A DNA stretch of 41,837 bases, taken from assembly GCA_001830245.1 (NCBI GenBank), contig MIDV01000033.1, forward strand, positions 8,801 through 50,637, written 5' to 3'. Positions 10,740 to 21,111 of this stretch are shown here, piece by piece (within the stretch, counting starts at the first letter, position 1; each line of letters starts with the position of its first letter). Source of the stretch: Lysobacterales bacterium RIFOXYA1_FULL_69_10. Its GTDB lineage: Bacteria > Pseudomonadota > Gammaproteobacteria > Xanthomonadales > Xanthomonadaceae. The translations under genes and the position numbers were made by a program. The notes beneath the pieces were generated by a model. That model was not told the DNA's origin and searched no databases. It saw nothing but the letters and a program-made list of their open reading frames with translations.

Positions 10740-13616
10740 TCAGAAGCGCTGCTGGTACTCCATGTACATGTAACGGCTGTTCGGGATGTCGTACTGCGGG
10801 TCGAACGAGTTCGCGAAGGCCTGGAAGGTGATCGGCGGATCCTTCTTGAACACGTTGTTCACACCCAGCTTGACCGTACCGTTCCAGGGCAGCTCGTAAC
10901 GGGCCTGCACGTCGTGGTAGGTGGTTGCACCCAGGGTGTTGCGCGGAGCCGGGCCATCGGCATCGCGACGGTCGTCATCCGAGCAGACGCCGGCGCCCGG
11001 GAACGGGCAGTCCTCGACCAGGCGCGAGTGGTAGCGCGAGATCCAGGTGAAGCCGAAATCGCCCAGCGTCCAGTCCAGCGCGGCGTTTGCACGCAGACGC
11101 CAGTTCGGATCACGGTCGAAATAGCGGCCAACGGCGTTGGACGGCTCGGACTCCGGCGTGAAGCGCGACTCCCACTTCGACAGGTACGACGCGTCCAGGT
11201 TGATCGAGAAGTTGCCGTACGCCGTTTCCGGCAGGCGGTACTTGACGTTCATGTCCCAGCCTTCCGTCTCGATGGTGCTGAGGTTCTGCGGAACCAGCAG
11301 CATGGAGTCGATCTGGCTGTCGGACGCACGACGGGTGAACAGCGAGCAGTAGGCCTCGTCGCCCTCGGCGTAGCACTGGTCGAGGATGTACGCCACCGAC
11401 GGGGTCGACAGCGCATTCTCGATCTCGATGTTCCACCAGTCCAGCGACAGGTCGAAGCCCGGGAGGTACGACGGGCTGTACACGAAGCCGAGCGTGGTGC
11501 TCTCGGAGGTCTCCGGACCCGCGTTCGGGTTGCCACCAAACGAGAACGGGAAGATCGTCTGGCCGAAGTAGCCTTCGCCCGAGTTCGTGCGCTGCACGAA
11601 GTCCGCCGGCACGCCATCGGCTGCACAGTTGGCAGCGATTACATCGGTGCGAGCCTCGTAGTCGGACGAGCAGATGTCACCGAAGCTCTCGTAGCTGTCG
11701 GCCAGGCCGCGGAACAGCGTCAGCAGCGGCGGAGCGCGGAAGCCCTCGGCCCAGTTGCCGCGCACCAGCAGATCGTCGACCGGCTTCCACTTGAAGCCGA
11801 ACTTGCTGTTGATGGTGTCGCCGAAGTTGCTGTAGTCCGAGTAGCGCGTTGCCACGCTGAACTCCAGCAGCTGCGCGCCCGGCACGTCCGACAGCAGCGG
11901 GATCAGCAGCTCGCCGTAGATTTCGTCGAGGTCGTAACCGCCTTCGGTCGGCTGGCGTCCGTTACCGGAGGTGTAGCCGGCGGCGACGAATGCGTCCGGA
12001 CGGTCGAAGCCGCTTTCCTTGCGCGACTCGACACCGGCGGCGAAGCCCATCATGCCGCCCGGCAGCTCGAACAGCTCGCCGCTGAGGTTGGCGGTGAACG
12101 ACTCGCTACGACCCTGGTAGGCGTCCTGCGCGGTGAACAGGATGAAGTCCAGCATCTCCTGCGACAAGCCACCTGCCGGCGAGAGCGGATTGAACGGCAC
12201 GCAGCCGTCGATCACGTCGCCACCCGGCTCGGTCACGCAGACCACGCGGCCATCACGCAACTCCGACGGGCCGACACCGGCCGCGACGTTGAGCATGTTG
12301 GCATCGCCGATCTGGGCATCTTCCTGGTCGGACACATTGAAGTTGTAGCCGGCGTCCCAGTCGAAGTAGCGGTCGGCGAACTGGAAGCTGCCTTCCAGGC
12401 CCGCATACGTGTGGAACGTCTTGACGTTCTGCTGGTACACACGCGGCTGCTCGATCAGGCGACGGCTCCACACCACGTCACGGCCGTCACCGCCGTACTC
12501 GACGTTGTACGGATTGAAGTAGCTGTCACCGCTGAGCGCGGTGTCGGCCGCATTGCCGAGGTACTCACCACCCGAAAGGGGGAAGCCTGCGAGCTGCTGC
12601 TCGGAACGACGCTCGTTGTACAGCGCGTCGGCACGGAAGCTCACGCTGTCGGTGATGTCGTAACGACCCTTCAGGTACAGCGAAGTGCGGGTCTGCGGGG
12701 TCAGCAGGTAGTTGTCCTGCGCGTAGTTGTAGGCGTACTGCGAGCCGAACGGAACGGTCTGATCAATGCCGTAGCGCTCCTGGCCGTCCGGACCGGTGCC
12801 AACGGCGCCCGGGGGAACGATGCTGGTCGGGCCTTCGAACTCGTCACCGGTCGGGCCGTCGTTCCAGATGCGACCGTTATTGGAGAAGCCGCTGTACAGC
12901 GCGGAACCCAGGCCGAACACCGGATCGCCGGAAATGGCGCGGTCACCGGCCATGACGGCCTCTTCCTCGACGCGCGACAGGCCGATCACCACGTTGCTGC
13001 GCTCGCCATTGGCACCGATCGTGGCGTCCACGGAGGTGCGCTGACCGTCGCCCTGGTTGAACTGGCCGATGTGCGCGCGGACTTCGGCGCCATCGAAGTT
13101 GTCGCGGGTGATGATGTTCACCACGCCGGCAATCGCGTCGGAACCGTAGATCGAGGAGGCGCCGTCCTTCAGGACTTCGATGCGCTCGACCATGGCCGCC
13201 GGAATCGTGTTGAGGTCGACCGAGCCGCTCAGGGTCGAGACCCAACGGCGGCCATCCACCAGCACCAGGGTGCGCGAGGAGCCGAGGTTGCGCAGCGAGA
13301 TTTCGGAGGAGCCGTCACCGCCGTTGTTGAACGTGCGATTGATGCCGGCGCCGTTTGCGGAGATGCGCTGCAGGACTTCAGCGACCGAGGTCACACCCTG
13401 CTTTTCGATCTCGGCGCGGTCCAGAACGAGGACGGGCTGCGAGGTTTCGGCATCAACCGAGCGGATACGGGAACCCGTGACCTCGATGCGGTCCAGGGTG
13501 GTGGCCTCGGTCGTCTCGGCCTCCTGGGCGGAAACGAGCGCGGGGGTCAGTGCGATGGCGATGCTGGCCGGCAAAAGGCCGAGCCGCACCGCGTTGCGCG
13601 AGCTGCGTTGGGTCAT
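10740..13616 (-). CDS. TonB-dependent receptor
   Basis: 958 aa; signal peptide, plug domain (DRIEVTGSRI..., SLRNLGSSRTLVLVDGRR, ERIEVLKDGASSIYGSDAIAGVVNIITR) and C-terminal beta-barrel ending in aromatic F. Confidence 0.95.
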   Translation of the reverse strand: MTQRSSRNAVRLGLLPASIAIALTPALVSAQEAETTEATTLDRIEVTGSRIRSVDAETSQPVLVLDRAEIEKQGVTSVAEVLQRISANGAGINRTFNNGGDGSSEISLRNLGSSRTLVLVDGRRWVSTLSGSVDLNTIPAAMVERIEVLKDGASSIYGSDAIAGVVNIITRDNFDGAEVRAHIGQFNQGDGQRTSVDATIGANGERSNVVIGLSRVEEEAVMAGDRAISGDPVFGLGSALYSGFSNNGRIWNDGPTGDEFEGPTSIVPPGAVGTGPDGQERYGIDQTVPFGSQYAYNYAQDNYLLTPQTRTSLYLKGRYDITDSVSFRADALYNERRSEQQLAGFPLSGGEYLGNAADTALSGDSYFNPYNVEYGGDGRDVVWSRRLIEQPRVYQQNVKTFHTYAGLEGSFQFADRYFDWDAGYNFNVSDQEDAQIGDANMLNVAAGVGPSELRDGRVVCVTEPGGDVIDGCVPFNPLSPAGGLSQEMLDFILFTAQDAYQGRSESFTANLSGELFELPGGMMGFAAGVESRKESGFDRPDAFVAAGYTSGNGRQPTEGGYDLDEIYGELLIPLLSDVPGAQLLEFSVATRYSDYSNFGDTINSKFGFKWKPVDDLLVRGNWAEGFRAPPLLTLFRGLADSYESFGDICSSDYEARTDVIAANCAADGVPADFVQRTNSGEGYFGQTIFPFSFGGNPNAGPETSESTTLGFVYSPSYLPGFDLSLDWWNIEIENALSTPSVAYILDQCYAEGDEAYCSLFTRRASDSQIDSMLLVPQNLSTIETEGWDMNVKYRLPETAYGNFSINLDASYLSKWESRFTPESEPSNAVGRYFDRDPNWRLRANAALDWTLGDFGFTWISRYHSRLVEDCPFPGAGVCSDDDRRDADGPAPRNTLGATTYHDVQARYELPWNGTVKLGVNNVFKKDPPITFQAFANSFDPQYDIPNSRYMYMEYQQRF

Positions 13617-13682
13617 CTATCTCTCTCCAAGGATGTTGCGTAATGAGCGCGTTGTTATCGCTGTGTTAAACGCCCCGACACG

Positions 13683-14594
13683 CTACGTCCCATGGCGCAA
13701 CATGGCTTTGCGGGCCACGTCGGCTGACTTTGCCGAATGAGTCCTTGCAGGACCCGCCGCGCGATAGCGCGTGGCCGACATGCCGAACCGGGCACGAAAG
13801 GCGCGCGCGAAGCTGCAGCAGTTGTCGAAACCCGACGCGGCTGCCACTTCGCCGATCATCAGGTCGCTTTCGCGCAGCAGCCGTGCAGCGTGCTCCAGCC
13901 GCATGCGCGCGGCGGCCGCCTGGGGACTTTCGTCGTACAGGCTCTGGAAGGTCTTGGAGAAGTACCAGCTGGAGAAGCTGGTCAGTTCGGCCAGTTCACT
14001 GATGCGCACGATGCGGTCGCAGTTGCCTTCCATGTACAGGCGCGCGCGCTGGAGGCGGCCGAATACCTGGCGTTTGCGGGTGCGGGACCGCCCGGGGCAG
14101 CGAGACACCCGCTCCCCCAGATCACGTTGGATGGAAGCCAGCTGCAAGAGCAGGGGCCGCATGGCGACCGTGGCGTCGGCTTCCGGGCGCGTCAGTCGTG
14201 CGGCAGCGTCACGCCACAGCTTCAGCGTAGTCCGCAAGTCGCGACTGGCCACCCGCCCGCGCCCCGCGTACAGGCTGGCATCGGCATATCGCGCCATCTG
14301 GCGGGGCGCGTCGCCGCCCAGCGACAGCCCGATCGTCAGGCCGTCCCGATCAGCCTGGATCAGGGGCCGCGACTCCCGGTCGAACGCCAGCCAGTCGCCC
14401 GCCTGCAGGCGAAACCGTCCCTCCTTGGCCTCCACCCAGGCGTTGCCCCTGATCTGCAGCACCATCGCGAACCGTGCACCGAGCTGCGCACTGCCCAGCC
14501 TCGAGATCGCCACGAACTGGGCGTCCTTTTCACTGCCTTCTGCGAGATCCGCCTGAACCTGCTGTCCACGATCGGACCAAGAAACGTGCTCCAT
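13683..14594 (-). CDS. AraC family transcriptional regulator
   Basis: C-terminal double HTH (ISELAELTSFSSWYFSKTFQ...IGEVAAASGFDNCCSFARAFRARFGMSATRYR). ATG at 14594 preferred over the TTG start at 14648. Confidence 0.85.
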   Translation of the reverse strand: MEHVSWSDRGQQVQADLAEGSEKDAQFVAISRLGSAQLGARFAMVLQIRGNAWVEAKEGRFRLQAGDWLAFDRESRPLIQADRDGLTIGLSLGGDAPRQMARYADASLYAGRGRVASRDLRTTLKLWRDAAARLTRPEADATVAMRPLLLQLASIQRDLGERVSRCPGRSRTRKRQVFGRLQRARLYMEGNCDRIVRISELAELTSFSSWYFSKTFQSLYDESPQAAAARMRLEHAARLLRESDLMIGEVAAASGFDNCCSFARAFRARFGMSATRYRAAGPARTHSAKSADVARKAMLRHGT

Positions 14595-14774
14595 CTGCCC
14601 ATCCCATTTGCGTTTCCAAGCGCATGGATGTGCCTGATCGGGCACCAAGCCGTCCGGATATTTGGCGGAGGCTTGTACGAAATCTGTCCGTTGGACATTC
14701 CGACGAAATTACGAAGCGAATTTCTTCTTACGAATCAAAATCTTAATCGGTGGTGGCGATATTGGCCCCCTGAC

Positions 14775-17090
14775 CTATGGAAGCTCGGGAAGCGACATGA
14801 AAGCGATGTCGGTGCCATCCTCAACCGTGAGTGGCACCAGTATCGCGTCCAGCGCAGAGCTGAGACTGAAGCCTGTGGTGGTGGCGAGACGGTCTGCCGA
14901 CAGGCAGCGCGAGCGCGATGGTTGGATAGCCGCAGCAGGCCCCGCGATCCGACGGAAACTGGTCAGGCATCTCCGGCGCGCCTCGACATAGCCCACGTGG
15001 CCCAACTCATCGACCGCCCACGTCTGGTAGCGCCACCGCTGGGGGGCATCCGGGTCGACGCGCCGCACGCTACCCGGCGACAAGGCCGGGTCCGCTTCCC
15101 ACAGGCCGTTGGCCGAGAGCCGGGTGAACAGTATCCGGCGCCCGGCGTTGTCCACCCGCGCCAACGACACATCCTGCAATGTGCCCAGTGGCTCCCAGGG
15201 CGACTTGCTTCGGTCATACAGGGTCAGTCGGTTGTCGCCGTCCCGGTGATGGGCGTTGACCAGGAGCTGCGCCGCATCGGGCATGTAGGCCGCCTGCTGC
15301 GGCTCACCTTCCGGCACAGGCAGCCGGGCGATGCGTCCACTGGCAGGCTCGACCTCGAAGATCCCGGGTGCATCGTGGCTCTCCACGCTGCCGCGCACCA
15401 GGAAACGACCGCTGTCGCTCGACCACTGCGGCATGCTTCCGGTGCTCGGGTGCAGGCCGCTGATCATCCGCAAACTCTGAGGCCGCGACAGGTCCGCCCA
15501 CCACAGGTTGAAGTCGCCCGCACGGTCGGACGTGAATACCAGGTGGCGGCTGTCGGGCGCGAGCGCAGGTTGCGTATCCCGCCCCGTCGAGGCGAAAAGG
15601 TGTTCGGGCACCGTCTGGCCCGCCTCGTCGGGTGTCCGGGCAATCCGGAAGATTCCGAACCGTGGATCCCGCCTGACGAACGCCATCATTCCTGCACGCC
15701 CCGCGACGGCCGGCGTCTGTGCGTCGCGGATGCCCAGGTCCAGCACCTGCCGACTCTCCAGGTCCAACCTGTAAATGCGCGTCTCGTTGTCGACCCGTTG
15801 TCCGTAGACCAGCGCGCGCCCGTCGGGCAGCCAATCCCAACCCCGGATTTCGACATTGCCTTCGGTCAGCGGCTCGGCCCGTCCGCCCGCGGCCGGTACA
15901 CGCCACAGCCCCCCCAGTTGGGGATTGCGCACGAACACGATCCATCTCCCGTCCGGCGAGTACCGCGGCGTCTGGTCGAGGTCGGTGCGGGACGTGTCGT
16001 ACTTGATGCCCCGCCACTCACCGCTGACCAGGTCGAGTACGCGCAGGCCGGCGAGACCCTGGTCGGTCACCATGCTGCCGAACACCAGGCCCTTGCCGTC
16101 GGGCGTCCAGTCAAAGCTCAGCAGGTCGTCCGGGTGGCAGCGCGCCACTTCGCGCTCCTCGCCGCCGACCGCGGCCACCACGAGCACGCGGCAGGCCTCG
16201 CCCGGCCCATGCCGCGAGAACGCGATCTCCCGACCGTCGGGCGACCACGTCGAGTCACGGTCCGACACGGCATCCGGCGGGAAACTCAGTTGCCGCGGCT
16301 GCGCCTGATCGGTGGTCTGCACCTGGATGACGGTGCCCCGGCGGCCCGGCACCGTGGCCGAATACGCAACCAGCGATGCGTCCGGCGACAGACTGGGCTC
16401 GAGCTCGAACCCCGGGGAGGACGTGATGAGGCGGAACGGCCGCTCGCCCATCGACGTTGGCGAAAGCCATGTGGACGCGGAAGGCTCCGGAGACGCCTGC
16501 CCGGCGTCGGGGGCAGGTTCGGAGCGCCCGCGCATCAGCAGCACGGCCAGCAAAACTGCCGCCAACAGAATGGCCACTGCGCTTGCGATGAGTGGCTCGC
16601 TCCAGGGCGAGCGCGATGCCCGTCGCGGCAGTGACGGCCAGCGCGCGCCCGCAGGCTGATCCGCGATGAAGGGCCCCTCCGCCTGCTCCATGCGCGCGGG
16701 CATGGCAACTGCGCGCATGTCCTCCTCGATGGGCTCTACCCGCGCAAGCAACCGGTAGCCGGTCTTGGCAATGGTCTCGATGTAACGCGCGTCGCCACGC
16801 TGTTCCCCAAACGACTTGCGCAGCTGCGTCACGGCCTGCGTGAGCACGTCGTCGGTCGGCATCGTGTCCGGCCACACCGTGGCCAGCAGCGCCTCGCGCG
16901 ACACCACCTTGCCGCCCTCCTCGACCAACGCCAGCAGCACCGCCATGGCCTTGGGCGTTACCCGTTTTGGCCGGCGTGCACCGGGGCACGTGATTTCGCG
17001 CAACGGCACGTCGACGGTGCAATCGCCCACGCGCATCCGTTGCGGCAGTCGCGGAGCAGGCGGCGTGGGCGGATCGACCGATGGCGGCAT
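14775..17090 (-). CDS. winged-helix (CadC/OmpR-like) membrane-anchored regulator with TolB/WD40-like PD40 repeats
   Basis: N-terminal wHTH (VTPKAMAVLLALVEEGGKVVSREALLATVWPD...AVTQLRKSFGE...YIETIAKTGYRLLARV), one TM segment (LIASAVAILLAAVLLAVLLM), C-terminal repeats such as TWSPDGREIAFSRHG and RYSPDGRWIVFVRN. Confidence 0.85.
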   Translation of the reverse strand: MPPSVDPPTPPAPRLPQRMRVGDCTVDVPLREITCPGARRPKRVTPKAMAVLLALVEEGGKVVSREALLATVWPDTMPTDDVLTQAVTQLRKSFGEQRGDARYIETIAKTGYRLLARVEPIEEDMRAVAMPARMEQAEGPFIADQPAGARWPSLPRRASRSPWSEPLIASAVAILLAAVLLAVLLMRGRSEPAPDAGQASPEPSASTWLSPTSMGERPFRLITSSPGFELEPSLSPDASLVAYSATVPGRRGTVIQVQTTDQAQPRQLSFPPDAVSDRDSTWSPDGREIAFSRHGPGEACRVLVVAAVGGEEREVARCHPDDLLSFDWTPDGKGLVFGSMVTDQGLAGLRVLDLVSGEWRGIKYDTSRTDLDQTPRYSPDGRWIVFVRNPQLGGLWRVPAAGGRAEPLTEGNVEIRGWDWLPDGRALVYGQRVDNETRIYRLDLESRQVLDLGIRDAQTPAVAGRAGMMAFVRRDPRFGIFRIARTPDEAGQTVPEHLFASTGRDTQPALAPDSRHLVFTSDRAGDFNLWWADLSRPQSLRMISGLHPSTGSMPQWSSDSGRFLVRGSVESHDAPGIFEVEPASGRIARLPVPEGEPQQAAYMPDAAQLLVNAHHRDGDNRLTLYDRSKSPWEPLGTLQDVSLARVDNAGRRILFTRLSANGLWEADPALSPGSVRRVDPDAPQRWRYQTWAVDELGHVGYVEARRRCLTSFRRIAGPAAAIQPSRSRCLSADRLATTTGFSLSSALDAILVPLTVEDGTDIAFMSLPELP

Positions 17091-17317
17091 GGGGCGTGAG
17101 GGTGCGCAGTACCCGCGCCACTGTCATGTGCCGAATGGCCCGCGTGGCGAAGGTAGGAATGGGGAAGGAGAACCGACAGGATCGGCACACCGCCCGGCCC
17201 TGTCGGGACAGGCGCGGAGCGGGCCGATGATTCTACCGTGCTGTCATGAATGCAGTCGCGCCTGCGTTCAGCCCAGGCCCATCTCTCGCCGATGTCCTAC
17301 AACCGTGGTTCCTCGAT

Positions 17318-17342
17318 TCGCGCCCTTGGCGCGATTTTTTTT
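17318..17342 (+). terminator. orphan plus-strand Rho-independent terminator
   Basis: TCGCGCC-CTT-GGCGCGA followed by eight T; both flanking annotated genes are on the minus strand. Confidence 0.75.
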
Positions 17343-17350
17343 GACAGCGA

Positions 17351-18022
17351 TCACGCCTGCTGGCGACGCGCCACGGTAAGTGCGATCAACCGCGAGACCA
17401 CCGTGGCGATGTAGCCCACGCCCGCGAACTGCTGGAGCATCACCAGCACGCGCGCTGGCGACGACAGCGGCAGGATGTCGCCGTTGCCCACGCCCGACAG
17501 CGTGCTGAAGCTGAGGAACAGCAGCTCGATCCAGCGCCGGGGTCGCTCCGGCTCCACGACGCCCGTGAAGCTGCCCGGCACCCAGGCCTGGCAGGCGAAG
17601 TATGCGTAGGCAAACCCCCACGCCAGCAGGGTGAAGGTGGCACCGGCCGCGAACAGTTCGTCGGCCGTGACCACGTGGTCGTCCAGCATGTAGCGGATCA
17701 GGCTGCCGGCGGCGTAGAAGTACAGCGCCGCCTCCAGGATCGACGACCACGGCAGCCACTGCGGCTCCTGCATCGTGATCGCAGCCACCGACAGCCCCAT
17801 CGCCGGCAACGCCAGCAGCCACGCCACCCAGTTGATGGCCGGGCTCCGATTGACCACCCACACCGCCAGCGGGACGACCACAAGCGTGGCCGCGCCGAAA
17901 AGCGCCCGATCGTCAGGGCTGTCGTCCAGCAGCGGGTACAGCAGCAGGCTCGCCAGCTGGGCGGCGAGCAGCAGCGCCGACGGATGCCGGCGCAACAGGA
18001 CCTGCCAGGGTTTGCGAATCAC
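17351..18022 (-). CDS. potassium-channel-family membrane protein (6TM, pore helix plus filter)
   Basis: Several hydrophobic segments then [50 protein letters not shown], the pore-loop/inner-helix arrangement of Ion_trans_2. Confidence 0.75.
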   Translation of the reverse strand: MIRKPWQVLLRRHPSALLLAAQLASLLLYPLLDDSPDDRALFGAATLVVVPLAVWVVNRSPAINWVAWLLALPAMGLSVAAITMQEPQWLPWSSILEAALYFYAAGSLIRYMLDDHVVTADELFAAGATFTLLAWGFAYAYFACQAWVPGSFTGVVEPERPRRWIELLFLSFSTLSGVGNGDILPLSSPARVLVMLQQFAGVGYIATVVSRLIALTVARRQQA

Positions 18023-18100
18023 GGCGCTCCGGACGGCTTCGCGCGAGTGTGCGGCCGCCGCCCACCGGCGGCAACGGCAACGGCCGCGGCCGCACGCCGG

Positions 18101-20172
<2,072 letters not shown>

Positions 20173-20283
20173 CCGCGCATTGGACCATCGACGCGCCTCC
20201 GGCGCCAGCGTCGCCGGAGGCTTGCGCTGCTGCGATGTTGCAGCGCGGTTTGCCGTGGCGCCCGCGGCTGCTACGGTTCGTCG

Positions 20284-20901
20284 ATGAACATGACCTTGCG
20301 CACCTCACTGCTCGCTGCCGCCGTCGCCCTCTCGGGCTGCGCGACCGGCCCATCCTCCACCGCGTCCGCGCCACTGCCGGCCGACCGTTTCTACACGCGC
20401 CTGAAGGCCCTGTGCGGCCAGGCCTTTGCCGGCCGCGTGGTCACCGACACGCCGCCGCCGACCGGCGACGACCCGTTCGCCGGCAAGGACCTGGTGATGC
20501 ATGTCCGCGGCTGTGGTGACGACGAGTTGCGCGTTCCGTTCCATGTCGGCGAGGACCGCTCGCGCACCTGGGTCATCACGCGCACCGGCCCCGGCCTGCG
20601 GCTCAAGCACGACCACCGCCACGAGGACGGCAGCGACGACGCGGTAACGATGTACGGCGGCGACACCGCCAGCCTGGGCACGGCGATGCGGCAGGAGTTC
20701 CCGGTCGACGAGTTCTCCAAGGCGATGTTCCTGCGCGAAGGCCTGGATGCTTCGCTTACCAACACCTGGGCGATGGAACTGGAACCGGGCAGGACCTTCG
20801 TCTACGAGCTGTCGCGCCCGGGCGGCCGGCTGTTCCAGATCGAGTTCGACCTCACCGCGCCCGTCGCGGTACCGCCCGCGCCGTGGGGCGACGAGGACTG
20901 A
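20284..20901 (+). CDS. hypothetical lipoprotein
   Basis: MNMTLRTSLLAAAVALSGCATG lipobox (LSGC); no domain recognised. Confidence 0.75.
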   Translation: MNMTLRTSLLAAAVALSGCATGPSSTASAPLPADRFYTRLKALCGQAFAGRVVTDTPPPTGDDPFAGKDLVMHVRGCGDDELRVPFHVGEDRSRTWVITRTGPGLRLKHDHRHEDGSDDAVTMYGGDTASLGTAMRQEFPVDEFSKAMFLREGLDASLTNTWAMELEPGRTFVYELSRPGGRLFQIEFDLTAPVAVPPAPWGDED

Positions 20902-20927
20902 TTGCTTGGCCGCTATCGGCTCTAGCG

Positions 20928-21110
20928 CCCTCTCCTTCCGGGAGAGGGTTGGAGTGAGGGTTCGGCGAAGCTGAAATGGCGCCGATTGCTGGAGCAATGA
21001 AAAGCCCGCTTTGCGCGGGCTTTGATGTATGCGACTGATGCTCGCCTCTTCCACTTCGCCGACCCCTCATCCGCCCTTCGGGCACCTTCTCCCGAAGGGA
21101 GAAGAGGGGA
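20928..21110. repeat. imperfect long inverted-repeat intergenic element
   Basis: Left arm CCCTCTCC-TTCCGGGAGAGGGTTGGAGTGAGGGTTCGGCGAAG; right arm reverse complement CCCCTCTTCTCCCTTCGGGAGAAGG...GATGAGGGGTCGGCGAAG. Confidence 0.65.
21000..21024. terminator. bidirectional terminator between convergent lipoprotein and RND genes
   Basis: AAAGCCCGC-TTTGC-GCGGGCTTT 9-bp stem. Confidence 0.8.
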
Positions 21111-21111
21111 T

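Noticed and set aside
10914-13643. 909-aa plus-strand ORF antisense to the TonB receptor
   Set aside because: Mirror frame of a well-supported receptor; no domain signal.
13737-16634. 965-aa plus-strand ORF antisense to AraC and wHTH genes
   Set aside because: Same GC-rich antisense artefact; no recognisable domain; it crosses two real gene boundaries and the AT-rich promoter.
20225-20252. GCGCTGC...GCAGCGC inverted repeat before the lipoprotein as a regulatory RNA
   Set aside because: Short palindrome in GC-rich DNA with no further consensus; cannot be distinguished from chance or a decayed REP.
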